Shown piece after piece: positions 54,815 to 64,000 of a DNA stretch of 64,000 bases. The DNA lies in assembly GCA_021234155.1 (NCBI GenBank), contig JAJEKV010000648.1:1-64000 (forward strand). Reading direction: 5' to 3'. The DNA comes from Isoetes taiwanensis. Lineage: Eukaryota; Streptophyta; Lycopodiopsida; Isoetales; Isoetaceae. Position numbers and translations under genes: made by a program. Under the pieces are notes generated by a model. It saw only the letters and a list, made by a program, of their open reading frames with translations. It ran no database searches and was not told the DNA's origin. How positions within the stretch are numbered: position 1 is the first letter of the stretch; the number at the start of each line of letters is the position of its first letter.

Positions 54815-54878
54815 AAAGAGAAATGTTCGAGGCGGCCAAAAGAAATGTTCGCGATAAATTTCTTGTATATCTAAACAT
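54815..54878. repeat. Small palindromic repeat shared with 57,830-57,888
   Basis: GAGAAATGTTCG.GGCGGCC...GCGATAAATTTCTTGTATAT occurs at both sites, direct orientation. The ends are imperfectly inverted (AGAAATGTTCGCGGC / GCCGCGATAAATTTCTT), so each is a mini-hairpin. This copy has a partial internal duplication of AGAAATGTTCG. Confidence 0.7.
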
Positions 54879-54903
54879 ATATAAAACATTTTTTTTTTTT
54901 TTT

Positions 54904-55341
54904 CCAACACATAACTACCATTAATTAATTATCACAACCATTGGATCCAACACATTTAAATTAAAATCCCCCTTAAACCCCCTTTGGTTTGGGTGCATAT
55001 TCACACGGGGGGTGACTTCAGGCAACGAGAGCTGTTGGATAGGCATATCACCCCTTATTCCTTAATCTACACCGTACGTAAAGTTCCTCGTTTGTGGGGT
55101 ATGCAAGTACAAAATTTGCTATACTGTATAACAAGATTTGCAAAATACTATAAGATTTGAAGCAAAATACTATATGGTGTTGATTTTGTACGTGCAAAAA
55201 ATAATTATAAGGGCTCTCGCTGCCTTACGTCACCCCCCGTGTGAATATGCACCCAAACCAAAGGGGGTTTAAGGGGGATTTTAATTTAAATGTGTTGGAT
55301 CCAATGGTTGTGATAATTAATTAATGGTAGTTATGTGTTGG
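54904..55341. mobile_element. 438-bp MITE with 113-bp perfect terminal inverted repeats
   Basis: Positions 54,904-55,016 are the exact reverse complement of 55,229-55,341; similarity continues imperfectly about 16 bp further inward. The termini are CCAACACATAACTACC. The central ~190 bp has no coding potential. A T run precedes the left end, and I see no clear target-site duplication. A diverged, end-truncated copy in reverse orientation lies at 13,596-13,966. Perfect arms of this length suggest recent mobilisation or gene conversion between the arms. The autonomous partner is unknown. Confidence 0.9.
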
Positions 55342-56860
55342 TTGTTATACTAAAAAAAAATTTGGGCCCTTCGGGCCCTAAAAAAACCAAACATATGTAA
55401 AAACATGTAAAATATGCAAAGCATGTAGCAATATGTAATATCTAATATCTAGCATTATAACAAAAAAAAAAAAAAAAAAAAAACTAATATGAAGCCTGAG
55501 TAACTATAATATTATAGCATAATATAATTTAATTACATACGTTTTAAAAGCATATTATTTAAAAATTTATTAAGTCATTGAAGACAGCAAGATTATTATA
55601 GCAATTTTGAAGCACTCAAAATGGATAGCGGCTTAAGATACGATACATATCTTCGTTGATTTGCCTATCAAACTGTCTGCAGAGGGCAGTTAGCCTATTT
55701 ACTTGCGCACGTAAACCCAACCAACCAACCAACCAACCATAATAACAACACATCAATAGGGTCTTCGCCATGTGCAGGTGGTGGTTGCGCTGATGGTGGC
55801 AGGACTAATTGAACTTGATCTTCATTTATTGGATTCTCTGGTACAGTAATGATGTTTGGATCAACATCATGTTGACTTCAGGCATCGGAGAAATGTCATG
55901 TGGAATTGATGGATTGAGAGATTCTATAGTCTGCATGAACGTAAAGGAAAGAAATTGGTTAGATTGATATTAATTTAGAAAATAGAATTTTACTAGTGAA
56001 ATAAAATTGAATCAATAAAAGCTTTTGACACTGATATGCTCTATAATAATGTCTATAATAATGTTTTATTCACAAACCTTTAGTAATGAAATAAAATTGA
56101 ATCAAATAAAAGCTTTAGACATTGATATGCTCGACAATAATGTTTTATTCACAAACCATTGCATGAAAGACAACAACATCAACGTTACTCTACAGTAACA
56201 ATTGGTGAGGTTCATAAAGAACCAGTGACACTTTCTCACGGCTTGCCTGGCTTTGGTTTAACAAGTGAAGAGAATTGGCCAGTTTGGTGATGTGGAGTAG
56301 GTTTTTCGTGAACGATCGATGAAGCGAGATCAAGGATAGAGGTTTTGAAGCAAGCTTGTTACGTTAGCATTCCGCGTGTTGTTACTTCAATTCTGACTAT
56401 TTCTCTTTCACAATGAAATCATTGTTTATCAATCCATATGATTTTGAATGCTCCATATGGCCTTTGTTTGATTCGATCTGCGGGACTTCGAAAGCGGCAT
56501 GGAATAATCCACCACAGGTGCACAAGAATCCATTTGTTGATTGAGGCTAAAAGCTGGTTGCTATGAATAATCCAAAAAGCCGGGGAATATCCAATAAGTT
56601 GGAAGCAAACAGAGGGCCTAAAGCTCTAAACTCTTTTAGAATCCGCAACAAATCTTAGAACGAGACAAAGTGAAGGAAACAAAGGCGGGTTTTGCAAGCA
56701 TTGCATTGTAGAACCGTAAAACCAATATCTTGTAAAAAAATACCATTATATTAACGGAAGAAACATTAAAAACAAATACCTTTGTAAATGTGAGCAAAAA
56801 AATCCATCTCGGATAATCTTCCATCCCTGACAAACATCCACTCCGGCAACAAGAATCAAG
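55342..56860. other. No gene recognised
   Basis: Contains a 20-base A run near 55,460-55,483, a GGGCCCTTCGGGCCC mini-hairpin at 55,365, a short (AACC)n at 55,716-55,737, and a diverged duplication at about 55,983-56,087 (TAGTGAAATAAAATTGAATCAA.AAAAGCTTT... units 100 bp apart). Confidence 0.35.
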
Positions 56861-56865
56861 AGGGC

Positions 56866-56998
56866 AAGTACACATGCACATGCACATGCACAAAGACATG
56901 CACGCACACATGCACATGCACATGCCCACACATGCATATGCACATCGCACATGCATCGCACATGCACATGCATACACATACGCAGTGTTCATGCACAA
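56866..56998. repeat. CACATG-type microsatellite
   Basis: Irregular (CACATG)n / (CATGCA)n repeats. Cys/Met/His-rich open frames on the minus strand are artefacts. Confidence 0.9.
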
Positions 56999-56999
56999 A

Positions 57000-57829
57000 C
57001 ATGCGACAGAGAAAGACAACAACCCTCGGATTGTTAAATAACAAAATTAACGGCCCATAAAGGATGTACTCTAGAAATACTATTTAGTACACCTCAATGA
57101 ATACAACAACGAAATCATAGAAAAACCATGTGAAAAAACGTATAAAAAACAAAAAGTAACCCCCTGTTATTATGCTAGATATTAAGCCACTATTTGAAGA
57201 CCAGTACTTACAAATGGATGGGTTTTTGGTTGTAAGAAAGGGGCAATCTAATCGCATAGCAGCTCAAGAATTGAGTGGCTGGGTTTTGAGTGAAATATGG
57301 TGGTTTTCACCATAAATTGATTAATTTGACCCAGTAAACAAGTGAGTTGATGGGGCTTTTAGATTGACCAATGTAAAAAATGCAAAAATACCCCAAAAGT
57401 TTGGAACTCCAGCAATGCAAAACCATAAAAAATGGCATTGGGCAACATCTTTGTAATCCGATTTAGTGAAGGAATTGATCATTCTCGAAAAGTAGCCCTT
57501 GATCTTACACAATTCGTGATCAAAAGGGATTTGAACATAAGCCTTTAGATTATCATTATTAAGATCTTACCTTAACCAATTAACAACTTCAATATTGAAA
57601 TGGCATTTTCCTTTAGTTAATAAGGGTTTATTTAAATGCTACTCTTAAACACAACATAGAGTAGCATTGTTTAACTCGATGCTCGCAATGTGAATCTCAG
57701 TTTTTGAACCCCATTTTAAGATGCTTGAAATAACACTATTTTCTTCAATATGAAGGCAAAGCATCATGGTTTGAGATCGGGTTGAAGATTATTTAGTTGA
57801 CATAAATTCCCCTATAATAGACTTAGGAA
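57000..57829. other. AT-rich DNA, no gene
   Basis: No coding motif or structured repeat seen on either strand. Confidence 0.3.
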
Positions 57830-57888
57830 AAGAGAAATGTTCGCGGCGGCCTTGGCTGCCGCGATAAATTTCTTGTATATATAACAAG
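57830..57888. repeat. Small palindromic repeat, second copy
   Basis: Partner of 54,815-54,878. This copy is the cleaner hairpin: GTTCGCGGCGGCC...GGCTGCCGCG at the centre. Confidence 0.7.
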
Positions 57889-57889
57889 T

Positions 57890-58700
57890 TTCACTTTTTC
57901 AATGCTTCTTTTTGCCTTGCCCTGTTCAACTAGGAATTTTTATTTGATTGTATCTTTCAGCTAATTTGCAAGTGCTTTTTTAGGTGGCCTAATTTGCAAA
58001 GTTATAAAAATTTCTTGTTGATTGCTCACGAATTGTAGGACTAACCAAATGCAAAATAGGCTACTTTCTCTAGTGTGGCCTAAGCATTCTACATTATGTT
58101 TATGGATCCAACTGAAAACCAGAAGTTGGTACGAAGTAGCTTGGTACTAAGTGCTCCTAAAACATGCACAATTAAATTATGCAATAAAAACTCTAGTTTG
58201 TCTAAAATACAAGGACAGTTGGATGCTAGATTGTCTCATCATTATTGTGAAGCCTAGATGGTACTTAGCTTCTAGTAAGAGCTCATGGGTACTAGCCCCA
58301 ACATATACGTGATCGGGTTGCCTAAAACACAAAGGAACATTATCTTGCTGGTTTTAAAATACTCATCATGCTCATATATGAGATGTAAACTCTATATGCA
58401 CTTTAAGATTGGGATTGCTCTTTATGGTTAAACTAGAACTTGGATATTCACAATTATTAGGCAGGGTATATTTGCCCAAAACCGTGGCTATCATAGACAT
58501 TGAGTGTTGGCATCTCTACACCCCTGCTACAAAAACACTATGGTGCCAACTCACAAAAGTTGGAGTTAAGCATTTAAAATAAGATACAGTGGAGGTGGAC
58601 TCTCATTTGTCTCTTCTACCACCATAGAATAATACAAATAATCCTATGGGGCTCTATAGAAAATTCTCCTTTTGCTCCACCGACCATGCTAACTTGCACT
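57890..58700. other. AT-rich DNA, no gene
   Basis: Nothing coding recognised on either strand. Confidence 0.3.
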
Positions 58701-58712
58701 GGAACCAATAGC

Positions 58713-58945
58713 CACATACAAGGGGAAACTCGTATCGCCACCAAACATGAGTAGAATTTGACCAAGGTTTGAACCCTTGATCATCTAGCCAACAACCACA
58801 TACAAGGGGAGACTCGTACCGCCACCAAGCATGAGTAGAATTTGGCCAAGGTTTGAACCCTCAATCATCTAGCCTGGTGAGTAGGATTTGAACAATGTTA
58901 GAACCCTTGATCATCTGCCCTTGGTGCATGCCACTTAGCTAAGCA
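58713..58945 (-). mobile_element. tRNA-derived SINE-like element with 84-bp internal duplication
   Basis: On the minus strand a tRNA-like head reads TTAGCTAAGTGG (box A, about 58,943-58,932) followed 38 nt later by TTGTTCAAATCC (box B, about 58,894-58,883), matching the internal Pol III promoter spacing. Below it two 84-bp units (landmark CACATACAAGGGG at 58,713 and 58,797) each carry another GGTTTGAACCC-like B box. A diverged copy of the head is at 60,301-60,367. Tail and target-site duplication are not identified. Confidence 0.45.
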
Positions 58946-59268
58946 CAATCAAGAAGGTTTGGCCTCATATAATAAAAAAGGAATATAAAACATATCTAGG
59001 AGTCACATGGATTCCATACATTCACCATGGGTTAAAAATACATGGAAAAATAAACAATTATTACTAGGCACTCTCTTTGCATACACATCACTCAAGGTAT
59101 TCTTAAGCAGATCTCAATACAGCAAGTGTTATTCATATCTGGCATTGTGGTAGCGATTCATCTCGGTGGGGTTCAAATCCTTATTCTCAGATGCAAATAT
59201 GTCTGGTGTTTTTGGACTCCTATTATTTTCTAGCCTTGTCTGCAGCATGTGCTTCTGAACTACAGAGC
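58830..59268. repeat. ~440-bp duplicated block, left copy
   Basis: Matches 60,250-60,703 in direct orientation at roughly 80-85% by eye, from GAATTTG.CCAAGGTTTGAACC to TTCTGAACTACAGAGCA. The left end of the block is the SINE-like head. Confidence 0.85.
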
Positions 59269-59269
59269 A

Positions 59270-60095
59270 CATCAGAGATAATTATAGGCACCTACAAAGA
59301 AACAGGGCTCCGCATTCCAAGGATAACCTTGGAGCCATTAGATAAAGACCTCCTCCACTTCGAGTGAAGGCAATTTCCTATGCGATTTGCATTCTCGATG
59401 ACCATAAACAAGTCACAAAGACAATCCATGACCTCCATTGGCATCTATCTACCAACGCCAGTTTTCACCCACCGCCAGCTCTATATCGTGTTCTCAAGGT
59501 GCACCACAACAAGAAGTGAAAGTATACATTGAAGACACATCAAAACAAGGAGCGCTACTCAAAAACAAGTCATTCCAAATGTAGTCTACAAAGAGATCCT
59601 ACGGGGTGAAATAGTCCATTAACTTACCATATACCCATCAAAGGCAATGTATAATTTTCAAGAAGTCAACAATAAAAATTTAACTGCAAGTGTTAATACT
59701 GCACTTGTTACTGCAAGCGTTAATTTCCAAATAGTCCCCAGCAATGCTTAGCACTGTTACTATCTTATGAGATTTTTGTCATAATAAATGGTCAGTGCAC
59801 ACTTTTCTCATTACCGTCAAAACATTTACGAACTTCCAACTTATGTCCAGCAATGCTGGGCACCGTTACTAGTTCTTCATAATTGCTTCTTATTTTAGCA
59901 AGAATCACCCACGCAGCAGAGATCACCCAAGCAGCCAACGCCGTGTGCAACCATCAGCTATGATTTTGCAGCAATAAAAAATCCACTGGGGAGGGGCAAG
60001 GAACATGGAGAGCCTATTTTCTTGCCATTTTTGTCCTTTTCCCACTTTTCAATTCAAACTCAATTCTTGATAGAAATTCCTCAAGAAAGCCACTC
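59270..60095. other. No gene recognised
   Basis: A CCAGCAATGCT.aGCACtGTTACTA phrase recurs at about 59,739 and 59,848. No coding motif. Confidence 0.3.
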
Positions 60096-60098
60096 CTC

Positions 60099-60173
60099 AT
60101 TTTGAGGCAAAGGAGATGGATGAAGTTTCTCAAAGAATATAACATCGAGATAGTCTACAAATCAGGGATTTGA
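60099..60173 (+). pseudogene. Short Ty3-type RNase H scrap
   Basis: About 24 codons read R-Q-R-R-W-M-K-F-L-K-E-Y-N-I-E-I-V-Y-K-S-G, the conserved end of the RNase H domain in Ty3-type polyproteins (usually ...RRW...L.EY.F.I.Y.PG), then a stop at 60,171. Nothing else of a polyprotein is recognisable nearby. The match is short but specific. Confidence 0.5.
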
Positions 60174-60258
60174 CAGGGCTTTGAAGTTTACGGCATGCAA
60201 AGCCTATTTGTTATGTTTAGATGTGCTGCTATGGTATATCCGTTTAGTTGTCTGATAG
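60165..60258. repeat. Diverged repeat shared with 60,712-60,800
   Basis: GGGCtTTGAAGTTTaCGGC...CAAAGCCTATTTGTTATGTTTA.ATGTGCTG is present at both places, immediately left and right of the second 440-bp block. Confidence 0.75.
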
Positions 60259-60703
60259 AATTTGACCAAGGTTTGAACCTTCAATCATCTAGCCTGATGA
60301 GTAGGATTTGAACAATGTTTGGACCCTCGATCATCTAGCCTTGGAGCATGCCCCGTAGTTAAGCAATAACCAAGAAGGTTAGTCCTCATGCAATAAAAAA
60401 AGAATATAAAACATATCTAGGAGTCACACCCATGGGGGATTCCATACCTTCACCATGGTGTAAAAATATGTGGAAAAATAAATAATTATTAGTAGGCACT
60501 CCCTTTGGATACACATCACTCAAGATGTTCTTAAGCAAATCTTGATTCAGCAGGTGTTGTTCATATTTGGCATTGTGGTACCGATTCATCTCAGTGGAGC
60601 TTAAATCCTCATTATCAGATGCAGATATATCTCGTGTTTTTGGACTCGTCTTATTTTCTAGCACTGTCTACATGAGCATGTACTTCTGAACTACAGAGCA
60701 CAG
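60250..60703. repeat. ~450-bp duplicated block, right copy
   Basis: See 58,830-59,268. A minus-strand open frame (60,664-60,386) exists only in this copy; the corresponding frame in the other copy has stops, so it is unlikely to be a selected gene. It includes a second SINE-like head at 60,301-60,367. Confidence 0.8.
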
Positions 60704-60799
60704 CACAATGAGATCTGGCAGGGCGTTGAAGTTTGCGGCCTCCAAAGCCTATTTGTTATGTTTATATGTGCTGTTGTGGTAGATCCATTTAGTTGTCGG

Positions 60800-62400
60800 G
60801 TACTATTATTCATGTTCCATTATATGATCTGTATAGTGTACATTGACTTCTATTATGGTTTTGACAACCATATGTTGGGGTGGAAAATGGGGTTTGACTC
60901 CATCTTGATTTTCGTTCAACGATTGTGGTTGTTGGAGAGGGAATATGATATACTCCCTTCATAAATGGGTCGAGGATTGGCAATTATAGAGGATTAGCAA
61001 TTATTATCCGGTGGTGTAACCCCCCAAGAGTTTGATCCCTTGACCTCCTAGGGGCGTTTTTATACTTGTATATATTAAATGCTCTCGTGGTGGTACGAAT
61101 TTCCCCTTAGGGCAGTTTCCAATGGACCCAAAATCTCAAGTTTTTCTTGAGGTCAGGTGTTGATCTTGGGCGTTCTGGTGAGCACCTTACCTGGAGGAGC
61201 TCAGGTTTTCGACCTGAAAATGAAGAACTCTTGCTTCATTTATGGACAGTGAGGGTGCATCCCCATTATACAAAAATCGAGTTCCTACAATCTGTTAGGG
61301 CGCATACCATTCCCATCATTATTGCTGAGCTTCTATTTTCTTGGCTGATTGCATTGAGCCACAAGACAAACCGGCACTAGGCTACAAGACAAACCCAGGT
61401 TGCTAGAGGACAAATCCAGCTTGCTAGAAGACAAACCCAAGGCCTGACTTGGGCAATTTGGAAGTCCTTGAGGACTTCTGAAGAAAGGGAAGGTGCCTAG
61501 ACTCGTCAGCAAAACTCCGGTGCCTTGAAGGTAATGGGAATGCTTTTTTTCCTGGCTGGGTTTGCCATGTGGCAAAGTTATCCTGGATAAGCCATGTGGC
61601 ATAGTTAGCCTGGATAACGGCCTAATGGGGATGCACCCTGAGGTGAAGACTTGGTTTTGTTCTTTTGTAAATTTCTACGGCATAAACTTTTGCCTTTCTC
61701 CTAAAATTCATCTTATTCATGCCAAGAAGATAGGAACAAGGCATCTCTTTTTTTCAGGTCGACATCCATAAAATCTAAGGTCGAGAAGCTCATGAAGCCG
61801 GCCTTAACATTATCTTTGGCGCTCCATCTTGGTGCTCGCCTTGGCTATGGCGATTCGGCCCTGCTATGGAGGTGCGCATACTTTACTACTTTGAGCTATG
61901 AGCTATTTCTGATGTCTGTTGCAGAAGATGAAAGCTCAGGATGGCATATGAACAATGAAGAAGGCCACCATTTAGGGCACACGAGAAAGAAATCTATCTG
62001 CGTTATGAAATGCACTGACATCCTATTTCTAGGTTCTGTATATGGCGAATCAATGTAGAGATCGACCATTGTGCCAGATATGGCACAAGAAATGGCAATT
62101 ACCCAACAAGGCTTTTAGTAAGTTTTCCATTGAGCCTCAAATTTTTTTTTCCATGCCAAGTTTGCTTCTGCTGATTCGTTCTTCTACTGCGTTGGGTTTA
62201 TTGTTAGATTCCATATGGCTGGGACCACAAGGACAAGCATCATAAGATGGATTACCTTCTTTATTTTGTGTGTTTATGCTTATGATCTCGGTAAGAAATA
62301 TACTTCAAATCTAAACTCATCTTCTACAGAAAAATCTACCTGAGTTATAGGAAGAATTTTGCCTTTCTTAAATTTATTATGTGCTGCAGTAATATAGGGT
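60800..62400. other. No gene recognised; short duplications
   Basis: Around 61,361-61,440 a 29-bp ACAAGACAAAccCaGgTTGCTAGA unit repeats about three times, and at 61,562-61,615 a GCCATGTGGCA.AGTTAtCCTGGATAA unit repeats twice. A plus-strand frame at 61,147-61,377 has no known domain. Confidence 0.35.
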
Positions 62401-62401
62401 C

Positions 62402-62662
62402 ATAGAACATGCAAGAGCGAGGCAACATCCAAATATACTAGTTATTGAAACTTCTAGAACTAGCAAGACTTCCCTTAGGCAACATCCAAATATACTAGTT
62501 ATTGAAACTTCACGAACTGGCAAGACTTCCCTTTGCACTTTGCTGGCGGATACAGACCTACACCATATTGACATTGGGCAGCTTGTCAAGGAGGAGGAGT
62601 TGCATGATGGATGGGATTCAAAGCTTCAATGTTTTATTATGAATGAAAACCTAGTAATTTAA
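62402..62662 (+). pseudogene. Adenylate kinase 6 (AK6) exon relic with duplicated P-loop segment
   Basis: The frame reads R-Q-H-P-N-I-L-V-I-E-T-S-R-T-G-K-T-S-L...T-D-L-H-H-I-D-I-G-Q-L-V-K-E-E-E-L-H-D-G-W-D-S-K-L-Q-C, then N-E-N-L-V and a stop at 62,660. This matches the N-terminus of AK6, a nuclear adenylate kinase/ATPase linked to ribosome assembly, where the P-loop is normally G-T-P-G-T-G-K-T-T. Here the first Gly is Glu and Pro-Gly is Ser-Arg, so nucleotide binding should be lost; GKTS is kept in copy 2. The P-loop segment is present twice as an in-frame 57-bp tandem duplication (62,421 and 62,478), with R-T-S-K-T in the first copy. The end at CTA|GTAATT is where an intron donor could be. 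Only about one exon remains. Confidence 0.8.
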
Positions 62663-62856
62663 CTCTTCCTCTTTGTCTTTATCATATTTGAAGTTTACCA
62701 TAGCTATATAAAGCACACACAAACAAAGGATATGGTACAATATGCCCTTTAAAACTTCTTATTGAGAGTACTAGAGTGAAGATTTGGAAGAGAGACTTTA
62801 TGACTTTTTCATGATATACTAGTGACTAATTTTATAACTATTTTGTGACGTCGAAG

Positions 62857-62985
62857 AATAGAATATAATAGATTTTTTAACGTCCACGAAGATCAAGAGG
62901 CCATGAGACCCATACAATGGCCTAGTATAACCATTACTACTAGAATTATAAAACCTCTGCTTCGAAAGGTTTTCAATGGAAAAAC
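62857..62985 (-). repeat. Dispersed repeat, inverted partner of 54,033-54,165
   Basis: Same blocks in reverse complement, with an AATAGAATATAATAG tail equivalent to the ATTCT tail of the partner. Identity about 85% by eye. Confidence 0.7.
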
Positions 62986-62989
62986 CTTT

Positions 62990-64000
62990 TCAGTAATGAT
63001 GATACTAGACAAGCAAGAAGAAAATATAAGTAGGCGATGATGACTACTGAGGGCTCAGTAATTGAAGACGCTCATCTAGAACCTCAAGTATATATAATGC
63101 CAAGTCATGTACAGATGGCGCTCTGAGAAGCAGTGAGAGCGTGGAATGGAATGCTAAAGTCGAATATCAATTCCTGACCACCATGAGCAATGCCAGTCAA
63201 AGGCAGACCACCTTTTAGTAAGAAATCATTGTGCAAGACATATTATATACCAATTGCTGAAAGTTATGGCTTTGACAGAATGGATTATCAAGAATGATTT
63301 CTTGATTGAAACCTAAATGAAAATTCAAGAGCGGCAATATAAATTAGCTTGCTGGGCTCTCTCAATTCTAGTTGGAACAATGTGGTTGAAATTCTTAATG
63401 TATTGGAAATGTTGTCTTGTCTATGTCTTTCAATAACTTCCTGCTGACGCTCTTTATTGGAATTAGTGCTGGAACCAAATTAGTATAAAAGATATCATGC
63501 CATTGGAGACATCTTCATTAATCCATTTGTGTGCATAAATCTTTAAGTTCCGTAGCTAGGCAGTATTAGTGGAATACCTGTGAAAGGAATTCTAAGAATT
63601 CACATGCCTTTGACTTAATAAGTTATCAGGGTTTCATTTGAAGTTCAGATATAGGCAACCTGCAAAAAGCTCACGAAGTATAGGTATGTCCATAGCTAAC
63701 AAAACATACAAAAAACCAAACTTGAATGCTCTGGGGGCTCTCACAATGTGAAAATAAGTTAAGGCCATGTTGCAAGGTAAATGTTAAGAAAGCAAGAAAC
63801 AGTTGTTGAAAATTACCTTTGAATATGTGCTCGAATGTTTTTGGCAGACAAAGCCCCAAAAGAACAACACAAAATATTAAAACTGAAAATCAACCCCTGG
63901 GCACACAGATTCAACGGAGAAATTGTTGATAAAAAAGTAAAATAATAGCTCAACAAGTTTTAGACATGGCCACTTTCAATTCTTACCAAATCTAGACATG
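62990..64000. other. No gene recognised
   Basis: AT-rich, intron-like composition; no conserved motif or structured repeat seen up to the window end. Confidence 0.3.

Noticed and set aside
56636-57044. Met/Cys/His/Val-rich minus-strand frames up to 128 codons
   Set aside because: Translation of the CACATG microsatellite.
60386-60664. 92-codon minus-strand open frame in the right 450-bp block
   Set aside because: The homologous frame in the left block (58.9-59.2 kb) is interrupted by stops, so openness is not conserved.

Overview
The window reads as nuclear DNA of a land plant with a large, repeat-dominated genome; a gymnosperm or fern is my best guess, but the sequence does not settle it. 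Support comes from plant-type relics (plant aspartic protease, PLS-type PPR, malectin-like receptor domain, pyruvate decarboxylase, adenylate kinase 6, Ulp1-type protease), two LINE families, MITEs, AT-rich intergenic DNA, and no bacterial operon, rRNA, complete tRNA or CRISPR structure. I see no gene that is clearly intact. Nearly every recognisable coding segment is truncated, frameshifted or otherwise broken.

Layout. 0-6 kb: an AT-rich repeat region with an array of 16-bp perfect palindromes (1.82-2.24 kb), a decayed Ulp1-like protease (4.4-4.9 kb) and a strand-switching CCA/TGG repeat (5.36-5.85 kb). 6.6-11.9 kb: two decayed transposase genes on the minus strand, one of the type with W-S-D-G-C and S-G-H-G-K-G motifs, the other with a SWIM zinc finger. 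12-15 kb: a GC-rich repeat island, a retrocopy-like A-rich tail and a MITE. 15.4-16.8 kb: the longest real-looking reading frame, an aspartic-protease-like protein lacking the second catalytic Asp and separated by a frameshift from its signal peptide. 17-24.4 kb: many two-copy tandem duplications and two arrays of a GGAAACCCTTCC palindrome. 24.4-32 kb: mostly anonymous DNA, a possible solo LTR, a PPR relic and a ~215-bp satellite. 32.4-33.6 kb: 1.2 kb of nearly pure pyrimidine. 35-45 kb: three minus-strand LINE copies (an L1-like fragment, a near-complete element of a different lineage, and a short 5'-truncated L1-like copy with an 11-bp target-site duplication).

48-54 kb: gene fragments (pyruvate decarboxylase N-terminus, duplicated transit-peptide-like segment, malectin-like domain, a duplicated exon). 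54.5-58 kb: small palindromic elements, including a 438-bp MITE with 113-bp perfect terminal inverted repeats. 58.7-64 kb: duplicated blocks with tRNA-like SINE heads, a short Ty3-like RNase H scrap and an AK6 relic whose P-loop segment is duplicated in frame.

The genes here do not form a working pathway. The consistent themes are several unrelated families of short perfect palindromes, some in dense arrays; repeated two-copy tandem duplications of about 40-430 bp; and transposon decay. The palindrome arrays are the least explained structures and the best candidates for something undescribed.
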